Numbered from the stretch's first letter, positions 27,793 to 37,290 are shown. The stretch is 64,000 bases of DNA from Streptomyces tubercidicus (GCF_027497495.1 NZ_CP114205.1:3720001-3784000), one strand, 5' to 3'. Numbers and translations: made by a program. Notes: generated by a model from the sequence alone, not told the origin.

Positions 27793-29376
27793 ATGAGGAC
27801 CACGGAGACGAGCGCGGGGGCCACGGAGACCACTGCGGCGGAGGCGTCCACGGAGTCGGACGCGGCCGCGGCGAAGTCCGCTCCGACGGCGGCGGGGCCG
27901 ACCGGGAGGTGGGCGCGTGTGCGGTCCCGTATGCGGCTCCCGCGCCTCGACGGGCTCCGTGGCCGGCTGATCATCACCGTCGTCGTGGTCGCCCTGATCA
28001 GCGCGGTCACCGCCACCGCGCTGGCGTACCGGGAATCGCGCGACGCCGTCCTCAAGCGGGCCCAGAATGCCGCCGTCGAAGACTTCCGCAACCGCGTCCA
28101 GCAACAGGCCACGGAGCTCGACGTCCCCACCGACCCCCGCGCCATGGCCCGGCTCGCCACCGACGTCGCGTCCGGCATGCGTGCCTCACTGGTCGTCGTC
28201 CAGTACCGCGACTTCACCGCCTCCTCCGACCCGGCCGCGGACCGGACCCGGATCACTCCCGAGCTGCGGGTGGCCGTGCGGACCCAGAGCCGGGTCTCCC
28301 TCCAGCGGGTCGAGCAGGGCGGGAAGCCCTGGCTGGTCCTCGGCGCCCCGGTCGGCATGGACGCCACGGGCGGTCGCGGCGGCTCCGGACAGCGGTCCGG
28401 GGTCGAGATATACGCGGTGGTCTCCCTGGCCGAGGAGGAACACGACACCGCTGAACTGGTACGCAGTGTGCAGCGCGGCCTGCTGCCCGTGGTGCTGCTT
28501 GCCGCCGTCCTGGCGCTGCTCGCGGCGCGTACGGTGCTGCGGCCGGTCCGCAAGCTGGCGCGGGCCACCCGCAGGCTGGCCACCGGCGAGCTGACCATCC
28601 GGGTCGAGGAGAAGGGCCGCGACGAACTGGCGGAACTCGCCCACACCTTCAACGAAACGGCCAGCGCGCTGGAGAACAGCGTCGGCGAGCTGCGCGAACA
28701 GGAGGCGCTGGCCCGCCGTTTCGTCGCCGATGTCTCCCATGAGCTGCGTACGCCACTCGCCGCCATGACCATCGTCTCCAGCGTCCTGGAGGAGGACGCC
28801 GACCAGCTCACCCCCGACACCGCCCACGCGGCCCGTACGGTCAGCGCGGAAACCGCCAAGCTGACCCGGCTCGTCGACGACCTCATCGAGATATCCCGCT
28901 TCGACGCCCGCGCCGTGGCGCTGACGGTGCACTCGGTGGACATGGCCGAGGCGGTGCGCGGCACGCTCGCGGCACGCGGCTGGACCGACCGGGTCGAAGC
29001 CGATCTCCCGCCGGGCATACGGGCCCGGCTCGACCGCCGCCGGCTCGATGTGATCGTCGCCAACCTCGTGGGCAACGCCCTGCGGCACGGTGCGCCGCCG
29101 GTGACCGTCACCGTACGGGCGGTGGGCGACCGGCTCAGCGTCTCGGTCGCCGATCACGGTCCGGGGCTGGCCCCCGAGGTCGCCCGGCATGTCTTCGACC
29201 GCTTCTACAAGGCCGACAGCGCCCGCAGCCGCTCGGAGGGCAGTGGCCTGGGCATGGCCATCGCCCTGGAGAACGCCCGTCTGCACGGCGGCACCATCGA
29301 ACTCGCGCCCCCGGCGCCGGGCGTCGGCGCCGTCTTCACCCTTCGCCTCCCGCTCCGTACGGAATCCGCCTCATGA
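27793..29376 (+). CDS. HAMP-domain sensor histidine kinase
   Basis: 527-aa membrane kinase. A Thr/Glu/Ala-rich head of ~45 residues, helix 1 (LIITVVVVALISAVTATALAY, ~59-79), a ~150-residue extracellular sensor, helix 2 (~229-246), HAMP (LRPVRKLARATRRLATGEL), phospho-acceptor His316 in FVADVSHELRTPL, N-box LVGNALRHG, and G-boxes DHGPGLAP and GSGLGMAIA. Complete. It is coupled to the lipoprotein gene downstream (ATGA), which might assist signal sensing. Confidence 0.94.
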   Translation: MRTTETSAGATETTAAEASTESDAAAAKSAPTAAGPTGRWARVRSRMRLPRLDGLRGRLIITVVVVALISAVTATALAYRESRDAVLKRAQNAAVEDFRNRVQQQATELDVPTDPRAMARLATDVASGMRASLVVVQYRDFTASSDPAADRTRITPELRVAVRTQSRVSLQRVEQGGKPWLVLGAPVGMDATGGRGGSGQRSGVEIYAVVSLAEEEHDTAELVRSVQRGLLPVVLLAAVLALLAARTVLRPVRKLARATRRLATGELTIRVEEKGRDELAELAHTFNETASALENSVGELREQEALARRFVADVSHELRTPLAAMTIVSSVLEEDADQLTPDTAHAARTVSAETAKLTRLVDDLIEISRFDARAVALTVHSVDMAEAVRGTLAARGWTDRVEADLPPGIRARLDRRRLDVIVANLVGNALRHGAPPVTVTVRAVGDRLSVSVADHGPGLAPEVARHVFDRFYKADSARSRSEGSGLGMAIALENARLHGGTIELAPPAPGVGAVFTLRLPLRTESAS

Positions 29377-29867
29377 CGCGTCCCCGCGCCGCCCTCACCT
29401 GCTGTGTGCTCGCCCTCGTCGCCGTGGGCTGCGGCATCCGTCCCACGGGTGTCACGGACGGCGGCACCGCGCCCTCCGGGATCTCGAAGGGCATGCGGAT
29501 CTACTTCGCCTCCGACAGCGGGCTGCGCGGGGTGGCCCGGCCCGGCACGAAGATCCATGATCTCCTCGGCGCCTACAAGCTGTTGCTCGCCGGGCCGACC
29601 GAGGAAGAACGGGCCGACGGGCTGGCCAACCTCCTCACCGACGCAGGGCCGATGAGCGTCACCTCCCACCACGGCGATGTCACCATCGATGCCCCGCGCT
29701 ACGTTGCCGACCCGCAGAACCAGAGCACCGGCCAGCTGGTCTGCACCTTCGCCCGTGCCGAAGTCCTTCTCCACGGCACCCGCCCGGACAAGGTGCAGGT
29801 GACCATCGTCGGCGAGCAGGGGATGCGCGCCGGGCCGTATCAGTGCCAGCAGTTCCTTACGCGCTGA
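29373..29867 (+). CDS. Lipoprotein linked to the two-component system
   Basis: 164-aa lipoprotein with signal MTRPRAALTCCVLALVAVGC (lipobox VAVGC, Cys20). The mature part resembles the GerMN/LpqB-type sporulation-associated fold only loosely (MRIYFASDSGLRGVARPG; LLLAGPTEEERADGLANLL, then two Cys late). Its start overlaps the kinase stop by 4 bp. Actinobacterial kinases often carry such a lipoprotein partner (as LpqB with MtrB); that role is inferred. Confidence 0.8.
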   Translation: MTRPRAALTCCVLALVAVGCGIRPTGVTDGGTAPSGISKGMRIYFASDSGLRGVARPGTKIHDLLGAYKLLLAGPTEEERADGLANLLTDAGPMSVTSHHGDVTIDAPRYVADPQNQSTGQLVCTFARAEVLLHGTRPDKVQVTIVGEQGMRAGPYQCQQFLTR

Positions 29868-29961
29868 GCCCTGGGAGCGGACCGGACCGCTCCCGGACCG
29901 AACCGGACGGCACCGGACCGTGTCCGACGGGCCACCGCCCCCGGAAGGGATCATTCAGCGC

Positions 29962-31243
29962 ATGGTGCTTGCCGAATCGCTGTCCCTGGCCATGCTGCTC
30001 GTGGTGCTGGTGTGTGCCGTCGTCCGGCCGTTCCGGCTGACGGAGGCGGTCTTCGCGGTGCCGGCCGCCCTTGTGGTGATCCTGGCCGGGGCGATCACGC
30101 CGGCCCATGTCCGCGACGAGGCGGCGCGGCTGGGACCGGTGATCGGCTTCCTCGCCGCGGTGCTGGTGCTCGCCAAGCTCTGCGACGACGAGGGGCTCTT
30201 CCACGCCTGCGGCACCTGGATGGCGCGCTGGTCGGCGGGCCGGCCCGGCCGCCTGCTGGGTGCGGTCTTCGCCCTCGCCTCGGCCATCACGGCCGTTCTG
30301 AGCCTGGACGCGACCGTGGTCCTGCTGACCCCCGTGGTGTTCGCCACCGCCGCCCACATGGGCGCCCGCCCCACCCCGCATGTTTATGCCTGCAGTCATC
30401 TGTCCAATACGGCGTCGACGCTGCTGCCCGTCTCCAACCTGACGAATCTGCTGGCCTTCAGCGCCAGCGGGCTGAGCTTCGCCCGTTTCGGCGCGCTGAT
30501 GGCGCTGCCGTGGCTGGTCGCCATCGCTGGGGGCACCTCCCGCGCCCTTAAGGCGTGGGGGAGAGTACCTCGTCTTCCGCCGCTTCTTCGGCGCCGCGCT
30601 GCGGGACGTCACGCCCGGTCCGCACCCCGCCGAACCGCCCGAACTCCCGCTGTTCGCGCTGCTGACGGTGGCCGGCACGCTCGCCGGCTTCCTGCTGACC
30701 TCGGCCCTGGGCATCGACCCGGCCTGGGCCGCGGCGGCCGGTGCGCTCGTCATGGCGGTGCGCGCGCTCGCCCGGCGCCACACCACCCCGGCCGCCATCG
30801 TCCGGGCCGCCGCGCTGCCGTTCCTCGCCTTCGTCCTGGCCCTGGGCATCGTCGTCCGCGCCGTCGTCGACAACGGGCTCGCCGATGCGCTCGGGCATCT
30901 GCTGCCCGACGGCACCGCGCTCCCCGCGCTGCTCGGCAGCGCCGCGCTGGCCGCCGTCCTCGCCAACGTGATCAACAACCTGCCGGCCGTGCTGGTGCTG
31001 GTGCCGCTGGCCGCACCGAGCGGCCCCGGAGCCGTGCTCGCCGTGCTCCTCGGCGTGAACATCGGCCCCAACCTCACCTATGCCGGCTCGCTGGCCACGC
31101 TGCTGTGGCGGCGCATCGTCCACCACCACGAACACGACGTCGACCTGCGGCAATTCACCACGCTCGGCCTGCTCACGGTGCCCGCGTCACTGGCCCTGGC
31201 GACGGTGGCGCTATGGCTCTCGCTGCACCTGATCGGCACCTGA
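29962..31243 (+). pseudogene. Broken SLC13/ArsB-like permease
   Basis: Two reading frames together give a normal ion-transporter-superfamily permease of ~420 aa. The first half (MVLAESLSLAMLLVVLVCAV to FARFGALMALPWLVAIA) ends at 30528; the second resumes at GAG 30563 (EYLVFRRFF) and runs to 31243 (ANVINNLPAVLVLVPL, NIGPNLTYAGSLATLLW). The 34 bases between are a palindromic insert that replaces about one codon, net +31, and shifts the frame by one. The first frame then reads non-homologous sequence to 31626. Function lost unless the insert is a variant in this isolate. Related proteins transport arsenite or dicarboxylates. Confidence 0.8.
30529..30562. repeat. Short palindromic insert inside the permease gene
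   Basis: The insert reads GGGGGCACCTCCCGCGCC, a CTTAA centre, then GGCGTGGGGGAGA-like: arms CTCCC-GCGCC and GGCG-T-GGGGGAG pair around CTTAA. From memory, elements that start TGGGGGCACCTCCC and end GGGGGAG recur between genes in Streptomyces genomes; this copy interrupts a reading frame. Confidence 0.6.
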
Positions 31244-31275
31244 CCAGCCGCCTGCCCCGGACCGCCCCGCCCGCC

Positions 31276-31440
31276 TCACGCCCGCTTCGTACGCATCAGG
31301 AACAGCCCCACCGCCGACCCGAGCACCACCACCCCGCTGCCGACGCTGAACAGCACCTGCCGCACACCGTCGAAGGCGAAGCTGGTGGAGACATTGAAGA
31401 GGACGGCGACCACGAGCACGCACCAGAGCAGGGCTTTCAT
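31276..31440 (-). CDS. Small two-helix membrane protein
   Basis: 54-aa protein (MKALLWCVLVVAVLFNVS, then FSVGSGVVVLGSAVGLFLM and a positive end RTKRA). The ATG at 31440 is preceded by AAGGAGGATTCCCC, an almost ideal ribosome site. It is divergent from the following histidine kinase. Small membrane proteins of this kind are common in Streptomyces; function unknown. Confidence 0.78.
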   Translation of the reverse strand: MKALLWCVLVVAVLFNVSTSFAFDGVRQVLFSVGSGVVVLGSAVGLFLMRTKRA

Positions 31441-31630
31441 GGGGAATCCTCCTTCCGAAGGGGTCACGCACATCGACGAGTTGATGCGCGCCTCGCTGCC
31501 ATCGAGACTGCCCGCTCCGGACCGCCGGTTCGAGGGAGCGTCCTCCCGGATGCGGGGTGGAGTGCGCTACACCCCCGGCCGGGGAGCGCACCCGCCCGCG
31601 CCCCATGCGCCGTTCGCTTAGCCTGAGCCC

Positions 31631-32812
31631 ATGGGGGAGACCATGCGGCGGGCGGGGCGGGCCACCGCCCAGCTGATGATCGGGGGCGGGCTGGCGCTGC
31701 TGTCGTATCTGTTCCTGGGGGTGCTGCTGTTCACCGCCGTGGCGACGGTCATCGTGGTCGGCGCGGGTGTGCTGCCGGAGACGGTGCTGATGCTGCGCAG
31801 GATGGCCGGGTTCAAGCGGCGGCGGGTGGCGCTCTGGACGGGTACGCCGGTGCCCGAGGCGTATCTGCCGCTCACCGGGGAGCTGTTCGTACGGGTGCGG
31901 ACCGCGCTCGCGGACCCGGGCACCTACCGGGATCTGCGCTGGCTCGCCGTCCACTTCGGCTACGGCTGGCTGCTGGCGTATCTCGCGCTGCCGCTGTGGG
32001 CCGTCGGGCTGCTCGTCGACGGGGTGTGGTGCGGGCTGCTGCGGCACCGGGCCGTCGTCCTGCCGCTGATCGGCCGCCTCGCCGACCTCGATGCGCGCTG
32101 GTCGCGGGCGCTGCTGCGGCCGTCCCCGGACAGCGGGCACGGGGCCCGGCTCGCCGAACGGGTCGAGGAGCTGACCGTCACCCGGGCCGGTGCCGTCGCC
32201 GCGCACGGTGCCGAACTGCGGCGGATCGAACGGGATCTGCACGACGGCACCCAGGCCCGGCTGGTGGCGCTCTCGATGCGGGTGGGGCTGGCCCGGCGGG
32301 CGTACGACAAGGCCCCGGAGGCAGCACGCAAGCTCCTCGATGACGCACAGCAGCAGGCCGAGGAGGCGCTCACCGAGCTGCGCCAGGTCGTCCGCGGCAT
32401 CCATCCGCCGATCCTCACCGACCGGGGCCTGGTGGGGGCGGTGCGGGCGCTCGCGGCGAGCAGCGGCCTGGAGGTGGCGGTGTGCGCGGACGGGCTGACG
32501 GAGGGCCCGCGCGCACCGGCGGCGGTCGAGGCGGCCGCGTACTTCGTCGTCGCGGAGGCCCTGACCAACGCCGCCCGGCACAGCGGGGCGGACCGGGCCC
32601 GGGTGGAACTCGCCCGTGGGACGGGCCGGTTGACGCTGTCGGTACGGGATGAGGGCCGCGGCGGTGCGGAGGCCGGCTCCCCCGGGGCGTCGGGCGGCAC
32701 CGGTCTGCTCGGCATCCGGCGCCGGGTCGCGGCGCTCGACGGAACCGTGCAGGTGACCAGCCCCGCCGGGGGCCCGACCGTAATCGATGTGGAGCTGCCG
32801 TGCGCGTGGTGA
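31631..32812 (+). CDS. NarL-type sensor histidine kinase
   Basis: 393-aa kinase with four hydrophobic segments in the first ~150 residues and a sensor-like loop (PEAYLPLTGELFVRVRTALADP) typical of the Streptomyces group with a putative sensor domain. HisKA_3 dimerisation domain with His204 in RRIERDLHDGTQARL, then an HATPase domain (VAEALTNAARHSGA, DEGRGGA, GTGLLGIRRRVAAL). It overlaps the response regulator by 13 bp. The signal is unknown. Confidence 0.93.
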   Translation: MGETMRRAGRATAQLMIGGGLALLSYLFLGVLLFTAVATVIVVGAGVLPETVLMLRRMAGFKRRRVALWTGTPVPEAYLPLTGELFVRVRTALADPGTYRDLRWLAVHFGYGWLLAYLALPLWAVGLLVDGVWCGLLRHRAVVLPLIGRLADLDARWSRALLRPSPDSGHGARLAERVEELTVTRAGAVAAHGAELRRIERDLHDGTQARLVALSMRVGLARRAYDKAPEAARKLLDDAQQQAEEALTELRQVVRGIHPPILTDRGLVGAVRALAASSGLEVAVCADGLTEGPRAPAAVEAAAYFVVAEALTNAARHSGADRARVELARGTGRLTLSVRDEGRGGAEAGSPGASGGTGLLGIRRRVAALDGTVQVTSPAGGPTVIDVELPCAW

Positions 32813-33444
32813 TCGCCGAGGACAATGCCCTGCTCAGGGAGGGGCTGGTGCTGCTGCTGACCTCCTCCGGGCACGAGGTGGCCGCGGTGGCGGCCAGTGG
32901 GCCCGAGGTGCTGCCCGCACTCCTCGAACACCGCCCGGACGTCGCCGTGCTGGACGTCCGGATGCCGCCCGGCTTCCGCGACGAGGGTCTGCGGGCGGCG
33001 CTGGCGGCCCGGCGGGAGATCCCCGGTCTGCCGGTGCTGGTGCTGTCGCAGTACGTGGAGGAGACCTACGCCGCGGAGTTGCTGAGCGGCGGCGCGAGCG
33101 GCGTCGGCTATCTGCTGAAGGACCGGGTGGGGCGGGTCGACGCCTTCCTGGACGCCCTGGAACGCGTCGCGGCGGGCGGCACCGCGCTGGACCCGGAGGT
33201 GGTCACCGAACTGCTGACCCGGCGCCGCGACGATCCGCTCGACACGCTGACGCCGCGCGAACGCGAGGTGCTGCATCTGATGGCGGAGGGCCGGGACAAC
33301 GCCACCATCGCCCAGCTGCTGGTGGTGTCGGACCGGGCGGTCAGCAAACACATCGGCAACGTCTTCGCGAAGCTGGGCCTGCCGGCCGGGGACAGCGGGC
33401 ATCGGCGGGTGCTGGCGGTGCTGGCGTATCTGAACGGGGGGTAG
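32800..33444 (+). CDS. LuxR/NarL-family response regulator
   Basis: 214-aa regulator: receiver with acidic EDN at 7-9, Asp52 (VAVLDVRMPP), Ser in VLVLSQYVEE and Lys in YLLKDRVG; C-terminal LuxR helix-turn-helix (LTPREREVLHLMAEGRDNATIAQ then SDRAVSKHIGNVFAKLGL). Partner of the kinase just upstream. The convergent ABC exporter genes are candidate targets because such pairs often flank their exporter. Confidence 0.94.
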   Translation: MRVVIAEDNALLREGLVLLLTSSGHEVAAVAASGPEVLPALLEHRPDVAVLDVRMPPGFRDEGLRAALAARREIPGLPVLVLSQYVEETYAAELLSGGASGVGYLLKDRVGRVDAFLDALERVAAGGTALDPEVVTELLTRRRDDPLDTLTPREREVLHLMAEGRDNATIAQLLVVSDRAVSKHIGNVFAKLGLPAGDSGHRRVLAVLAYLNGG

Positions 33445-33573
33445 GGGGCGGGGAGTTGGGAGTTGGGCGATGGCCGGGTGGCCGGTGGCCGGGGACGGTG
33501 GCCGGTGGGCGGTCCGGGGAGGGGCGCCGCCGCTGACCGGCGAGGGGCCTCGGACAGGCTGGGGGGGGACGGC

Positions 33574-33587
33574 GTTTCACGTGAAAC
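33574..33587. other. parS centromere site
   Basis: GTTTCACGTGAAAC, a perfect 14-bp palindrome identical to the ParB-binding parS consensus of Streptomyces and other bacteria. It lies in the gap between two converging genes. In Streptomyces most parS sites are clustered around oriC, which fits the core genes at the left of the window. Confidence 0.88.
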
Positions 33588-33605
33588 GAGCCACCGCCGG
33601 GCCAG

Positions 33606-33690
33606 GTGGCTCATCCGCCCCCGGCGTGTGGCTCATACGTCCCCGGCCCGTGGCTCACCCGTCCCCAGCCCGTGGGCTCACCCGCCCACC
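33606..33690. repeat. 22-bp tandem repeat (3.8 copies)
   Basis: Units start at 33606, 33628, 33650 and 33672, pattern GTGGCTCAYMCGYCCCCRGCCC. The last, partial unit covers the stop codon of the permease gene (33678), so the array has grown into or from its 3' end. Confidence 0.7.
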
Positions 33691-36221
33691 GCCCCGCGCC
33701 CCGGATACCGGCCCCGCAGCGCCGCCCGCGCGGGCAGCAGCGTCCCCGCGCCCGCCGTCACGGCCACCACGGCGACGATCAGCGCGGCCGGTGCCACCGG
33801 CAGATACGGCACCGTACGGGCCACCCCCAGGCTGAACGCCAGCAGCGGCACCGAGGCGACCGCGGCTCCCACGGCCAGCCCGGTCAGCGCCGTGGCCGCC
33901 GCCTCCAGCCGGAGCATCCGCCGCAGTTGGCCGCGCCCCGCCCCCGCCAGACGCAGCAACCGCAGCTCGGGGCGTCGGCCGAACCCGATCAGCGACAGGG
34001 TGCTGAGCACCGCGATCACCGTGAAGCCCCCGATCGCCGACACCGCCGCCACCGTGACCACTTCGGCGAGCGCCTGGTCCTCCGCCGCGACCCGTACCGG
34101 TGCGGGTGAGGTCTCCACCCGCACGCCCGGCACGGCCGCCGCCAGCGCCGCCGCCGTCGTCGCCCGGTCACCGCCGGGCGCGACCGTGACCAGTACCCGT
34201 TCGCGGTCCGGCAGCGCGCCGTGCCGCAGCAGCTCGTCGCGGGAGAAGAGGAAGTCCCCCAAGGCCAGCGACCGTTCGTAGGTCGCGACGACCCGGAGCC
34301 GGGCCGGGGTCCCGTCGCCGAAGCGCAGCGTCACCGTCCCGCCGGGCCGCACGCCGAGTGAGCGGGCCCGGTCCGCACCGACCGCGACCGTCCCGGGCCG
34401 CAGCTCCCGTACGCTCCCCTCCCGCACCTCCGGGTCGAGCGTCCGCGTCAGCCGCTGCGGGGTGACGCCGAGCACCGGCAGCCGGTCGAGCCGGGGCTCA
34501 CCGGTCTCGCGCCGGGCCAGCACCACCGTGCCGCGCACCACGCCCGTCGCCGCCCGCACCCCCGGCACCTCGCGGATCCGCTCCGCCGCACCCTCCGGCA
34601 GCCCGCCGTCCGCCCGCGCCACGAGGCCGGCCCGCAGCGCCTCGCGGGCCTGTGCCGCCCCCGCGTGGGTGAGGGTCGCCCCCGCCGAGAGCTGGACGCC
34701 GACGAACGCGGTGACCAGGACGACGGGCGTCAGGGCGGCCCCGGAACGGCGCGCCGCCACCCGGGAGTTGGCGGCGGCGAGATGCCCGGCCGGACCGCAG
34801 TACCGCCGCAGTGGCGCCCCCAGCACCCGCATCGCACCGTCCGCGATCCACGGCCCGAGCAGCGCACAGGCGCCCACCATCGTCACCGCCGCCGCCCCGG
34901 CGGCGTTCCCGGCGGCCGCCCCGCTCTGCAGGGCCGCGGTCCCGGCCGAACTGACGCCCACGAGCAGCAGCACCAGCCCGGTGACCTTGCGCGGCGTGCC
35001 GGGAGCCGACTCGCGCAGCGCCTCCGCCGGCCGCAGCTTCGCGGCCCCGGCCCCGGCGAGCACCGCCGCGAAACGCGCCACCAGAACGGTCACTCCGGCG
35101 GTGACCAGCGGCGCGGCCCACAGCCAGGGCGGGAGGGGGAGTTCCAGACCGGCCGGCAGCGCACCGCGCGCGTCCAGCACCCCGCGCAGCGCGAGGTACG
35201 CGGGGAGCGCGCCCACGGCCCCCGCCGACGCCGCACCGGCCGCGACCCGCCCCACCTCCTTCCCCACCGCCCGGCGCAGCTGCCCCGGCGTCGCCCCGAC
35301 CGCGCGCAACAGCCCCAGCTCACCGGCGCGTTGCCGCAGCGCCTGCACCACCGTCGACGACACCACGAGCAGGGCAATCAGCACGACCGTGGCGGCCACC
35401 GAGGCGAGCAGCTCCAGGAGGCCCGCGCGGGCCGGTCCGGCATCGAGGAACTCGGCGCCGCCGCGCCCGTTCCCGGTCAGTACGCGCAGCCCGGCCGCGT
35501 CCCCGTCCGCCCGCGGTCCGACGCTCCGTGCCCCCGCCGCGTCCAGCGCCGCCCGCACCCGGGCGGACAGCTCCTCCGTCGCCACTCCGGGCCGGGCGAG
35601 CACTCCGATCGCGTCCACGGAGCCCGGATGCCCGGCCAGGCGGTGGGCCTCGCCGTCCGTGAAGTAGACGGCGGTAGGCGGCCCCCCGGCGACGCCGACG
35701 ACGGTGTACGCCGTGTCCACACCTCCCACCCGCAGCACCGTGCGCCCCCCGACCCGGGCCCCGCCGCCCACCACGACCTCCTGCGCACGCCGCGGCGCGC
35801 GGCCGTCCCGTAGCGCCCAGGGCGCCAGCCGCGCGGCGGACCAGGGCCGGCCGACGGCGGCCCGCCCGTCCCGCCCGGCCGGGAACACCTCGTCGGCGAC
35901 GGCCGCCCGCACCCCCGGCACCCTGCGCACCACACCGAGGGCGGCCGCCGGTACCCGCACCCGCTCGGTCAGCCCGGCCTCCGCGGTCCGGGGCTCGCTG
36001 CCCCACGGCGTGGCGGTGAAGCGGGTGTTCTGGTCCCCGGCCACGACAAGCGCCGCCGCCGCGTACCGCGCCACCCGCGGATGCCCCAGCCCGGCCGAGG
36101 CGAGGGCCAGGGCGAGGGCGCCGAGCAGCAGGGAGGTGAACGCGAGCGCGGCGAAGACGGCGGCCCAGGCCCTGCGGTGCGTACGGGCGGCGCGGGAGGC
36201 CAGGAGCGCGGTCACCTTCAT
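33678..36221 (-). CDS. FtsX-like ABC transporter permease
   Basis: 847-aa permease with two FtsX/MacB halves: an N-terminal helix followed by an external domain, three helices (VAATVVLIALLVVSSTVVQAL with RQRAGELGLLRAVGATPGQLRR), a central helix pair, then a second external domain and three C-terminal helices (GGFTVIAVLSTLSLIGFGRRPELRLLRLAGA). Very Ala/Arg-rich. The ATG at 36221 follows GGAAGGG and overlaps the ATPase stop (ATGA). Such Streptomyces pairs are mostly uncharacterised; export of drugs or lipids is inferred. Confidence 0.9.
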   Translation of the reverse strand: MKVTALLASRAARTHRRAWAAVFAALAFTSLLLGALALALASAGLGHPRVARYAAAALVVAGDQNTRFTATPWGSEPRTAEAGLTERVRVPAAALGVVRRVPGVRAAVADEVFPAGRDGRAAVGRPWSAARLAPWALRDGRAPRRAQEVVVGGGARVGGRTVLRVGGVDTAYTVVGVAGGPPTAVYFTDGEAHRLAGHPGSVDAIGVLARPGVATEELSARVRAALDAAGARSVGPRADGDAAGLRVLTGNGRGGAEFLDAGPARAGLLELLASVAATVVLIALLVVSSTVVQALRQRAGELGLLRAVGATPGQLRRAVGKEVGRVAAGAASAGAVGALPAYLALRGVLDARGALPAGLELPLPPWLWAAPLVTAGVTVLVARFAAVLAGAGAAKLRPAEALRESAPGTPRKVTGLVLLLVGVSSAGTAALQSGAAAGNAAGAAAVTMVGACALLGPWIADGAMRVLGAPLRRYCGPAGHLAAANSRVAARRSGAALTPVVLVTAFVGVQLSAGATLTHAGAAQAREALRAGLVARADGGLPEGAAERIREVPGVRAATGVVRGTVVLARRETGEPRLDRLPVLGVTPQRLTRTLDPEVREGSVRELRPGTVAVGADRARSLGVRPGGTVTLRFGDGTPARLRVVATYERSLALGDFLFSRDELLRHGALPDRERVLVTVAPGGDRATTAAALAAAVPGVRVETSPAPVRVAAEDQALAEVVTVAAVSAIGGFTVIAVLSTLSLIGFGRRPELRLLRLAGAGRGQLRRMLRLEAAATALTGLAVGAAVASVPLLAFSLGVARTVPYLPVAPAALIVAVVAVTAGAGTLLPARAALRGRYPGRGAVGG

Positions 36222-37081
36222 GCCGCCCTTCCCCCGTCCCGGCCCCGCCGCTGGTGGCCCCCGTCGCACTCCACGCCCTCCACCCGCCCCAAGCTCCGCA
36301 TGATGCGGCCCACTTGGGCCGCATCGGGCCTCGTCTCCCTCCCGACGACCCGCCCCCCGGCGAGGAAGAGCGCCTCGTCCGTCCAGGCCGCGGCGACCGG
36401 ATCATGGGTGACCATGACGACGGTGTGGCCGTCCCGGTCGACGGCCCGGCGCAGCAGTGCGAGCACATCGCGCGCGGCGGCGGGATCGAGGGATCCCGTG
36501 GGTTCATCGGCGAAGACGATGTCCGGCCCGGTGACCAGCGCGCGGGCGACCGCGACTCGCTGGCACTGCCCGCCGGACAGCTCGGACGGCGCGGCGTCGC
36601 CCCGCTCCCCCAGCCCGACGTCCGCGAGCCCCTGCCGGACCCGCTCCGTCCCCTCCGTCCCGGCCGTGCCCCCGAGCAGCAGCGGCAGCGCGACGTTCTC
36701 CGCGACGCTCAGCGAGGGCACCAGAGCGTGGGCCTGGAACACGAACCCGACGCGCTCGCGCCGCAGCCGGGTCAGCGCGGCCTCGCTGAGCGAAGACACC
36801 TCCGTGCCGCCGATACGCACCGTCCCCGCCGTCGGCCGGTCGAGCCCGGCGGCGCACTGCAGCAGCGTCGACTTCCCCGAGCCGGACGGCCCCATGACCG
36901 CGAGGAACCGCCCCCGGGGCACCGCGAGATCGACCGGATGCAGGGCGACCACCCCGCGCCGGTACTCCCGTCCGACGCCCTCCAGGGTGAGCGCGTCGGA
37001 CACCGGGCCCTGTGCGGTGACCGGGCCCGCCCGCTCCCCGGTAGCTCTCCCCGTACCGCGCCGCCGCCGGAACATACGCAC
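36218..37081 (-). CDS. ABC transporter ATP-binding protein
   Basis: 287-aa ATPase for the neighbouring FtsX-like permease. Walker A GPSGSGKSTLL, Q-loop FVFQAHALVPS, signature SELSGGQCQRVAVARA, Walker B IVFADEPTGSLD, switch His VTHDPVAAA. About 30 Arg/Gly-rich residues precede the fold; start is GTG 37081 or ATG 37075, both close to AGAGGG. Coupled by a 4-bp overlap to the permease. Confidence 0.92.
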   Translation of the reverse strand: MRMFRRRRGTGRATGERAGPVTAQGPVSDALTLEGVGREYRRGVVALHPVDLAVPRGRFLAVMGPSGSGKSTLLQCAAGLDRPTAGTVRIGGTEVSSLSEAALTRLRRERVGFVFQAHALVPSLSVAENVALPLLLGGTAGTEGTERVRQGLADVGLGERGDAAPSELSGGQCQRVAVARALVTGPDIVFADEPTGSLDPAAARDVLALLRRAVDRDGHTVVMVTHDPVAAAWTDEALFLAGGRVVGRETRPDAAQVGRIMRSLGRVEGVECDGGHQRRGRDGGRAA

Positions 37082-37290
37082 GCCCTCTCAGTGGGTCGGA
37101 TGGATCACCGGTCCACGGAAGACGCTAGAAACGGCGGGCCGCCCGGAGGAGAGAGCACGGTCCCGTCTTCCTGGTGGAGCGCACTCCACCAGGGGCACGG
37201 GGGCGAACGGACGCGGCGGGCGAGGGGCGACGAGCGGTGGGCGGCGAGCGGTGGGCGGCGAGCGGTGGGAGACGGGCGACGGCGGGGAGG

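Noticed and set aside
26991..29111. 706-codon minus-strand open frame opposite the two-component genes
   Set aside because: Ser/Thr/Arg-biased reading of the antisense strand of a certain response regulator and kinase.
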